12,219 nucleotides of DNA from an uncultured Bacilli bacterium. GTDB lineage: Bacteria; Bacillota_I; Bacilli_A; RF39; UBA660. The stretch spans positions 1 to 12,219 of the forward strand of contig CAJTXC010000038.1 in NCBI GenBank assembly GCA_910580135.1. Reading direction: 5' to 3'. The position numbers were made by a program, and so were the translations under genes. Every line of letters begins with the position of its first letter. The stretch's first letter is position 1. A model generated the notes under the pieces. That model was given only the letters and a program-made list of their open reading frames with translations. It made no database searches and was not told the DNA's origin. Positions 6,910 through 12,219 of the stretch are shown here, in pieces.

Positions 6910-8481
6910 ATGAAAAATGAAATAAAAAATAATGATGATGAATTCATAATTTATCATTCAAATAAAAAAACACCTAAAAAGCAAAGTGAAAAAGAAATAT
7001 ATAATAAAGTTTTAAAAAGACAAAATAGAAATGCAAAAATATTTAGTTTAGGCATATTCTTAATTTCATTTGCAATAACATGGCTTATAACAACATTAGA
7101 CTTTTTTGAGGAAAAAGAAATGGATTATTTTTGGCTACTAAGTTCCGTTATAATATTATTAATAGGAACAGGATTACTTGTGTTCTGTCATGTTACAAAA
7201 CCAAAAGATGGAAAAATAATATACAAATACAAGGATAGAAAATCATTTATAATAGCTTTAGTATTAGGATTTTTAGGAATATTAATTACCATGGCTGGAA
7301 CTGATAACAACCTTACCTTTTTTATAGGAATGATGTTAATAGATGTAGCAATTGCCTTGAATGTTCTACATGATAAAACTAAAGGGAAAATGAAAAAAAG
7401 TTTTATAAAAGAATTTTTAATTTCAGTTTCAATTTTTATAATAGCTTTTCTAATAGGATTTTTAATAGATAAAAAAATTGGAAATGATGATTTTTTATAC
7501 GAGTATTCTAAAATAGCCAACGTTGTTTATGATGAGATAGATAGACCTGCATTAATTACAAAGGGCAATGATTCTTGGTACATTTTTACCAATAAATATA
7601 ATTCAAGTCACTATGAATTATCAGTTAGTAAAGAGCCAGAAAAGTTAGATATAGTATATGAAATTGATAACGCTAAAATAATTAACATAATGGCCAATGA
7701 TAAGTATGCAGTATGGAGTGAATATTCGTCTGGTAAATTAATCTACCTTTACTATGATAAGGAGGAAAACCAACCATACAAGTTAGAGAGTCTACCTTAT
7801 AACGAAAAAGAACCCCAAGTAGCTAACATAGGATTATATAAAGATAAAATATATTATGAAGTAATAGATTATAAAAATGAAAACGTCTCTTTAAACGTAT
7901 ATGATATTTCAAGTAACGAAATTGGTACGTTATACGAACTTAGTATTGATGAAATTGATTTAAGGTACAACGCTTTAAACGTAGAAGAAAATAACTTATT
8001 AGTTTCAATTTGCTATAATGGAGTACTTCAAATAATTCACTTCGATTTAGATAAATATATGAATAAAGATTATAAGCCTAGTGTTATAAGTGCTAACTTA
8101 TATAATGCTATACCGTATGCTGTTTCATATAACAATAACAAATACGCACTATATTATAGAAATATCAGTGGCGAAAATATTTCTATCATCAATAAAAATG
8201 GAAAAATTATTGATACGATAAATACGTTTAAAGACAATAACTACGCATATCTTGATAAAATAAAATTAAAAGATGAAAAATTATATTACGTTAATTATTA
8301 TAATAATGGCAAAAACTTAAAAGCCAGTGACTTTACTTTAACGATTTATGATTTAAAAAACAAACATAAAAGCGAGATTAAAAACGTATTTGATTTTTAC
8401 ATAGATAATAAAAAGATATATGGATTAGGATACTATAATAATGATTTAAAAAATGTAAGATTATATGAAATTTATAATTAA
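6910..8481 (+). CDS. Five-pass membrane protein with extracytoplasmic propeller-like domain, function unknown
   Basis: I do not recognise a named family. The 523-residue protein has a charged, Lys-rich N-terminus (1-43) and five hydrophobic segments at about 44-62, 73-94, 112-129, 133-152 and 166-187. Lys/Arg-rich loops follow segments 2 and 4, and acidic or neutral loops follow 1 and 3. This predicts the N-terminus inside and the C-terminus outside. The outer domain (about 198-523) is rich in Tyr, Asn and Ile and repeats a pattern of a KIYY-like strand, a short loop, then a hydrophobic strand ending in YD or similar. I count about seven such units, starting near 219, 262, 310, 360, 409, 454 and 500, which suggests a seven-bladed beta-propeller. 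No enzyme motif is evident. AAGGAG lies 5 bases before the ATG. It is the only plus-strand gene, between a KilA-N pseudogene and a RhuM gene. A sensor or surface-binding role is possible but unproven. Confidence 0.8.
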   Translation: MKNEIKNNDDEFIIYHSNKKTPKKQSEKEIYNKVLKRQNRNAKIFSLGIFLISFAITWLITTLDFFEEKEMDYFWLLSSVIILLIGTGLLVFCHVTKPKDGKIIYKYKDRKSFIIALVLGFLGILITMAGTDNNLTFFIGMMLIDVAIALNVLHDKTKGKMKKSFIKEFLISVSIFIIAFLIGFLIDKKIGNDDFLYEYSKIANVVYDEIDRPALITKGNDSWYIFTNKYNSSHYELSVSKEPEKLDIVYEIDNAKIINIMANDKYAVWSEYSSGKLIYLYYDKEENQPYKLESLPYNEKEPQVANIGLYKDKIYYEVIDYKNENVSLNVYDISSNEIGTLYELSIDEIDLRYNALNVEENNLLVSICYNGVLQIIHFDLDKYMNKDYKPSVISANLYNAIPYAVSYNNNKYALYYRNISGENISIINKNGKIIDTINTFKDNNYAYLDKIKLKDEKLYYVNYYNNGKNLKASDFTLTIYDLKNKHKSEIKNVFDFYIDNKKIYGLGYYNNDLKNVRLYEIYN

Positions 8482-8516
8482 AAAGCCTTTTGCAAACAAT
8501 GCAAAAAGCTTTTATT
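8481..8516. terminator. Bidirectional rho-independent terminator
   Basis: AAAAGC plus TTTTGCA pairs with TGCAAAA plus GCTTTT around an AACAA loop, with one mismatch (8487/8507). A U-rich tail follows on either strand. It fills the 41-base gap between the plus-strand membrane protein gene and the convergent RhuM gene and can serve both. Confidence 0.75.
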
Positions 8517-8522
8517 CTACAA

Positions 8523-9554
8523 TTAATTCTTATCCAGTTGTTTTACAATTTCATTAATTTTATTAATGGAATTTAAATATTCTTTTTCAATTGGATTAAG
8601 TTCTTTTATCTGATATTTCTTATATTCTAACTTTGCTTTTTCGATTGCTTCTTTATGACTAACTTTACCTGCATCTTTTAATACATTAGCATCTAAAGAA
8701 TTTAAAATTTTATCCAATTGATTAACATAATCTTTCATTCTCATTGGTTTATGTTTCATAGCTTGAAATTCGGCAAAATCAAAATACCCAGAAACTAAAT
8801 TGTTTAACATCATTAATTCTTCTTCGGTTAAATAATTTTTTGCAATATCTATATCATTAATGCTTGGTAATTCTCCTTTAAAATTGGTAAGTCCCATAAA
8901 TGGTTTGTCCGAATCTGCACGATTATATATCACTTCAGCAGCAGTATTTCCATGAGTAGCATAATGAAATTTATTTTGAACAATTTTAAAAAACTTAATG
9001 GTTTCTTCTGCTTTTGGATTATAATCAATAGCAGTTGCATACAAATCTAGAACTTGTCTATATAATACTTTTTCACTAGATCTTATATCCTTAATGCGGT
9101 TTAAAAGTTCGTAAAAATATTTCCCTCCTCCTAGATTTTTAAGGCGTTCATCATCCATAGTGTAACCTTTAATCATATATTCTTTAATTCTTGCTGTTGC
9201 CCATTTTCTAAATCTAACTCCTTCTAAAGATTTAACTCGATATCCTACGCTTATTATTACATCTAAATTATAATAATCAACCAGGTGTGTTTGTTTTTTT
9301 CCTTCTATTGCCCCATGTTTAGTGGTTGTTGCAAATTTTGCAACAACCTGATCTTTTTTCAGTTCTTCCTCAGAAAATATATTTTTAATGTGTCTAGAAA
9401 TTACCGATTTATCTCTTCCGAATAATTTTGCCATTTGTTCCAAAGACAACCAAACCGTTTCATCTTCTAAATTAACATCTAATCTAACATTTCCATCATT
9501 TGATTCGTATATAATTAATTCCGAATTATTCTTTTCAATAACCCAATCTTTCAT
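8523..9554 (-). CDS. RhuM family protein
   Basis: A 343-residue intact member of the RhuM family, named after a Salmonella SPI-3 gene of unknown function. Residues 36-57 form a helix-turn-helix-like segment (LSLEQMAKLFGRDKSVISRH). The family hallmarks QVVAKFATTTK (69-79) and VDYYNLDVIISVGYRVKS (92-109) follow, then FRKWA and the IKEYMIKG stretch (115-130). The C-terminal half is helical, with Lys/Glu-rich ends. Family members occur widely in accessory islands and often look like DNA-binding proteins related to phage antirepressor types; the biochemical role is not established. AGGAGGG stands 7 bases before the ATG (9554-9552), a strong site. Length and motifs show no decay, unlike the nearby KilA-N gene. 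It has its own promoter, but no terminator separates it from the methyltransferase gene upstream, so read-through is possible. Confidence 0.9.
   Translation of the reverse strand: MKDWVIEKNNSELIIYESNDGNVRLDVNLEDETVWLSLEQMAKLFGRDKSVISRHIKNIFSEEELKKDQVVAKFATTTKHGAIEGKKQTHLVDYYNLDVIISVGYRVKSLEGVRFRKWATARIKEYMIKGYTMDDERLKNLGGGKYFYELLNRIKDIRSSEKVLYRQVLDLYATAIDYNPKAEETIKFFKIVQNKFHYATHGNTAAEVIYNRADSDKPFMGLTNFKGELPSINDIDIAKNYLTEEELMMLNNLVSGYFDFAEFQAMKHKPMRMKDYVNQLDKILNSLDANVLKDAGKVSHKEAIEKAKLEYKKYQIKELNPIEKEYLNSINKINEIVKQLDKN
9324..9348. repeat. Perfect 12-bp inverted repeat inside the RhuM gene
   Basis: GGTTGTTGCAAA and its exact reverse complement flank a single central base. It lies over the codons for the conserved VVAKFATT motif, about 205-230 bases after the start codon. 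In the mRNA it could form a hairpin; in DNA it could be a binding site. It may also be only a consequence of codon choice. Confidence 0.6.
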
Positions 9555-9584
9555 ATCAAAACCCTCCTTTTTTAATTTTCTATA

Positions 9585-9614
9585 TTAATACCTATCATAT
9601 AAATAAATTGTCAA
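9585..9614 (-). promoter_or_regulatory. Promoter of the RhuM gene
   Basis: On the minus strand a consensus -35 TTGACA (9614-9609) is followed after 18 bases by TATTAA (9590-9585), a 4-of-6 match to the -10. It lies between the methyltransferase stop codon and the RhuM ribosome site, which is the expected position. Confidence 0.55.
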
Positions 9615-9625
9615 ATTTTACCTAC

Positions 9626-10258
9626 TTACTTTCTTAAGATAAATTCCCAAGTATATTTTTTGTTACCTAAACGAACCGTTTCATCTTCATTTAAAACTAC
9701 TACATTCCATTTTTTAGTTAAAATATCAAATTGTTTTTTATTAAATAATCTACGATGTCTCTTAGTAACTTTATCATAATAAAAGTTTTCTTCTAAGTTT
9801 TCACAATTATCATTAACATAGTTATTTTTATCAGAATTCATTCTTCCTATAAATAACCCTCCCGGTTTTAATACCCTATATATATCATCAAATATTTCTA
9901 TTGTTTTATCCATCATAAAATAATGTAATGAAAGATTAGCATTTATTAAATCCATTTCGTTATCTTTAAATGGCAACCCTTTTGATACGTCAAATTTCAT
10001 TGTATTTGCATCTGGGTATAATTCTTTTAATTTTTGCAAAGCAAGCGATGAGATATCACAAGAAACTACATTAAAATTATGTTTTCTTAGCCAATTTGCA
10101 TCTTGACCTAGTCCACATCCTAAATCTATTGCATCTTTGCCTTTTAAATTTAAAATAACATCTTCATATTTATTCATCCAATTATCTTTAAAAAAATCAG
10201 GTTTATACTGTTTTAAATCTTTATAATAAGTTTCGTTCCAAAATTTTTCATCATTCAT
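9626..10258 (-). CDS. Class I SAM-dependent methyltransferase
   Basis: A 210-residue small methyltransferase of the Methyltransf_11 type. The SAM-binding motif I is AIDLGCGLGQ (43-52). Asp 68 in SCDIS is the usual ribose-binding acid, and FDVSKGLPF (89-97) is the next motif. NANLSLHYF (106-114) and LKPGGLF (130-136) complete the Rossmann core. The C-terminal part (about 160-210) is basic. No motif reveals the substrate; small molecules or metabolite acids are typical for this group. Only 9 bases separate it from the stop of rlmD, so the two are cotranscribed, although no functional link is known. The ATG at 10258-10256 has only a weak GAGA ribosome site, so translation may be partly coupled to rlmD. 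It is cytosolic, with no signal or membrane segment. Confidence 0.88.
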   Translation of the reverse strand: MNDEKFWNETYYKDLKQYKPDFFKDNWMNKYEDVILNLKGKDAIDLGCGLGQDANWLRKHNFNVVSCDISSLALQKLKELYPDANTMKFDVSKGLPFKDNEMDLINANLSLHYFMMDKTIEIFDDIYRVLKPGGLFIGRMNSDKNNYVNDNCENLEENFYYDKVTKRHRRLFNKKQFDILTKKWNVVVLNEDETVRLGNKKYTWEFILRK

Positions 10259-10267
10259 ATTTTATTC

Positions 10268-11527
10268 TCATTTTTGTACCAACAAAGTCACGCACTCAAC
10301 ATGTGCAGTATTAGGAAACATATCAACTGGCACTACTTTTTTTACATTATATAAATCATTTAAATAAGATAAATCCCTTGCCATGGTAACCGGGTTACAT
10401 GATATGTAAACTATTTTTTTAGGTAGTAATTTCTTCATAACAGCGATAGCCTTTCTATCTACTCCCTTTCTTGGTGGATCAACAAATATAACGTCTATCT
10501 TTTCTTTTATCTTAGTTATTTCCTTAGCAGCATCACCACATATAAACCTAACATTACTTATATTATTAATTTTTAAATTTTCCTTAGCGTCAATTATAGC
10601 ATCTTCTACTATTTCTATTCCTATTACTTTTTTAACATGGCTTGCAACAATACTAGTAATAGTACCTGTTCCACAGTATAAATCAAGCACCACGTCTTTT
10701 TTATCTAAACCAGCTAACTTAATTGCCGTATCATACAGTTTTTCCGCTCCGTTACTATTTACTTGAAAAAATGATTTAGCAGACACGTTAAACATAAGTC
10801 CGTTAGATATTTCTTTTATGTAACCATTTCCGTATACCGTTTTTCCGTTATAAATAACCGTTTTCAAATTAGTAATGTTAGTAGTTAAATAATCAATTAT
10901 TTCTATATCTTTATCATTAAGGGAATATATATCTAATAATAACTCGTTCATGGCGTTACCATATTTTATAGTAATCGTTTTAATTTCATTATTATTTTCT
11001 TTTAAATAATTTCTAATAACGGTTAAAGCTTCATTTATTTCGTTTTGGGCTAAGAGACAATAATCAATGTCTATTAGTTGGTACGTTCCTTCTCCATAAA
11101 AACCAATTCTGTTATCTTCCACCTTAAAACTTACCTTATTTCGGTAGTTATCTTCTTTAAAAGATGGAATCACATCATCTACCATAACGTCTAATTTACC
11201 AATCTTTTTTAATGCGGTTTCTACCTTTTGTTTTTTAAACAACAAATTTTCCTTACCATCTTGGTGTCTTAAATCACATCCACCACATTCATCATAAAAA
11301 GGACATCTAGATTTGGTTCTTTTATCACTAGACTCCAATATCTCTATTACTTTTCCCCTCGCAAAATTTTTCTTTATTTCGGTAATTCTAATTCTTACCT
11401 TTTCTCCCACTAAAGTTTTTGGTACAAATACAATCATTCCATGTATCTTACAAACTCCTTGTGCTTCATTTTCTAAACCAATTATTTCAGTTTCGTATAT
11501 ATCATCTATCTTAATGTTTCCAAGCAT
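10268..11527 (-). CDS. rlmD: 23S rRNA (uracil-C5)-methyltransferase RlmD/RlmCD (RumA family)
   Basis: Makes m5U in 23S rRNA (U1939 in E. coli numbering; in Firmicutes RlmCD also modifies U747). I chose ATG 11527-11525 (419 aa), with GGGTGAT just before it. An ATG at 11539 has no ribosome site and lies at the predicted transcription start. In numbering from ATG 11539 (four more than from the chosen start), a TRAM RNA-binding domain covers about 8-68. Cysteines 79, 85, 88 and 161 form the 4Fe-4S set. DLYCGTGT (286-293) binds SAM, and DPPRKG is at 354-359. The catalytic nucleophile is C381 in SCNP and the probable base is E415 in HVECV. All key residues are present. It leads a two-gene unit with the small methyltransferase downstream. 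The paralogue assignment (RlmD, RlmCD or another RumA-type enzyme) is not settled by one sequence. Confidence 0.92.
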   Translation of the reverse strand: MLGNIKIDDIYETEIIGLENEAQGVCKIHGMIVFVPKTLVGEKVRIRITEIKKNFARGKVIEILESSDKRTKSRCPFYDECGGCDLRHQDGKENLLFKKQKVETALKKIGKLDVMVDDVIPSFKEDNYRNKVSFKVEDNRIGFYGEGTYQLIDIDYCLLAQNEINEALTVIRNYLKENNNEIKTITIKYGNAMNELLLDIYSLNDKDIEIIDYLTTNITNLKTVIYNGKTVYGNGYIKEISNGLMFNVSAKSFFQVNSNGAEKLYDTAIKLAGLDKKDVVLDLYCGTGTITSIVASHVKKVIGIEIVEDAIIDAKENLKINNISNVRFICGDAAKEITKIKEKIDVIFVDPPRKGVDRKAIAVMKKLLPKKIVYISCNPVTMARDLSYLNDLYNVKKVVPVDMFPNTAHVECVTLLVQK

Positions 11528-11543
11528 TTTATCACCCATAATA

Positions 11544-11572
11544 ATTATACAGTATTATGCACTTTTAGCCAA
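11544..11572 (-). promoter_or_regulatory. Promoter of the rlmD-methyltransferase unit
   Basis: On the minus strand TTGGCT (11572-11567) is followed after exactly 17 bases by a consensus TATAAT (11549-11544). Transcription would start near 11537, inside the first in-frame ATG. This supports the ATG at 11527 as the real start and implies a very short leader. Confidence 0.7.
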
Positions 11573-11606
11573 AAGAAAAATAAGTCTTATGTAAACTTAT
11601 TCTTTT
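11571..11606 (-). terminator. Rho-independent terminator of the gene at the right edge
   Basis: On the minus strand a 7-bp stem (AATAAGT with ACTTATT) around a 9-base loop is followed by TTTCTTTT. It starts at the stop codon of the upstream gene and ends at the -35 box of the rlmD promoter. Confidence 0.6.
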
Positions 11607-12219
11607 ATAGGTACCCTTTTTACCAGCTCTGAAACATAAAAAAGTTCATCATCTTTTCTGTCATTATCATCAGAATCAAAATAAGCATACTCCCTAAGCA
11701 TATTAAATCTTTCATCATAAGCTTTTTTTGATAACCTACTATATGACATTTTATTTTCCTGGCTATCTTTATATTCAATTTGTTCAATTTTATAAGGAAA
11801 GTCAATTAAAATATTCGCCATAAGATGCTTACCATCAAGTATATCAGTAGGAGATACACTCTTAATTTTATAATACATATTTTCCTCATCTTCATCTTCA
11901 AGCTCTATTCTAACTGCAACTAAATTTTTTTTATTTTTCATTAAAATATACTTTCCAAACCTTAAGTCAACAAACGAATGAACATTTTCTATATTAAAAT
12001 TTAATTGTGATAAAATATAAGGAGCATTAACAACAGAACGTTCAAAAGCCTTATTTTTAACTTTTATATTTGGATTAAACAAGATTTGTTTTGTTATTCT
12101 ATTTAATTTTTGTTCCGTATTATTTGTTTTACTATTTTTTCTAATAGCAGCATTTAAATTAGTTAAATTTAAAAATGATTCTTCGCTAAATTTTAATACA
12201 TATGTTTTTTCATCAGAAG
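11597..12219 (-). CDS. Hypothetical protein, 5' end beyond the window
   Basis: The last 207 codons of a gene that stays open to the window edge. A TTG at 12082 can be read as a start, but no ribosome site supports it and the frame continues upstream without a stop (SDEKTYVLKFSEESFLNLTN and on), so the true start is outside. I recognise no family. The visible part has no membrane segment or signal. It mixes Asn/Lys-rich stretches with two acidic clusters, ELEDEDEEN near the middle and YFDSDDNDRKDDE near the C-terminus, and ends VKRVPIKE. It is probably a soluble cytosolic protein. It has its own terminator and is separated from rlmD by a promoter, so the two are not one operon. The upstream sequence would be needed for any functional call. 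Confidence 0.6.
   Translation of the reverse strand, partial: SDEKTYVLKFSEESFLNLTNLNAAIRKNSKTNNTEQKLNRITKQILFNPNIKVKNKAFERSVVNAPYILSQLNFNIENVHSFVDLRFGKYILMKNKKNLVAVRIELEDEDEENMYYKIKSVSPTDILDGKHLMANILIDFPYKIEQIEYKDSQENKMSYSRLSKKAYDERFNMLREYAYFDSDDNDRKDDELFYVSELVKRVPIKE

Noticed and set aside
7188..7520. Minus-strand open frame of 110 codons inside the 523-residue membrane protein gene
   Set aside because: It is antisense to the membrane segments of a gene with its own promoter, ribosome site and terminator, and it has no ribosome site itself.
9594..9626. A terminator between the methyltransferase and RhuM genes
   Set aside because: Only a 5-bp AT-only pairing can be drawn there, and the TTGACA box of the RhuM promoter occupies the same bases.
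11620..11805. A 61-codon minus-strand frame overlapping the right-edge gene
   Set aside because: It lies in another frame of a longer open gene on the same strand and shows no start signal or family likeness.

Overview
The window is AT-rich bacterial DNA with standard stop codons: TGA ends rlmD, and tryptophan is TGG in the genes I read. Shine-Dalgarno sites are strong (AGGAGG, GGGTGAT), genes are closely packed, and the protein families are typical of Firmicutes/Bacilli. A low-GC gut-type Firmicute or a Mollicutes-related Bacilli lineage fits best, but this is inference, because no rRNA or species marker is present. All genes except one (6910-8481) lie on the minus strand.

Left part (1-5064). 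A histidine-phosphatase gene is cut by the window edge and stops resembling its family about 60 bases before it. Next is a three-gene operon, read right to left: a MarR-type repressor, a 583-residue ABC half-exporter with a degenerate ATP site, and a 789-residue ABC half-exporter with the catalytic site. The genes abut or overlap by a few bases. The two half-exporters should form one heterodimeric pump of the BmrCD/TM287-288 type. The repressor probably acts on its own promoter, where an inverted repeat covers the -10 region.

Middle part (5062-9554). A UcpA-type short-chain dehydrogenase sits directly after the wreck of a KilA-N domain gene; their ends overlap by 4 bases. The KilA-N gene carries one frameshift and two internal stops. 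Divergent from it is the only plus-strand gene, an unassigned 523-residue membrane protein with five predicted membrane segments and a beta-rich outer domain that reads like a seven-bladed propeller. It converges on an intact RhuM-family gene across a shared terminator. KilA-N and RhuM genes are typical accessory or phage-related genes, so 5847-9554 looks like an accessory insert between more ordinary genes.

Right part (9626-12219). A small SAM-dependent methyltransferase lies 9 bases downstream of the rRNA m5U methyltransferase rlmD, with a good promoter in front of rlmD. Beyond it is the 3' portion of an unrecognised gene that continues past the window. I saw no tRNA, rRNA, CRISPR array, insertion sequence or replication origin. 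No stretch of more than about 300 bases lacks a gene or pseudogene.
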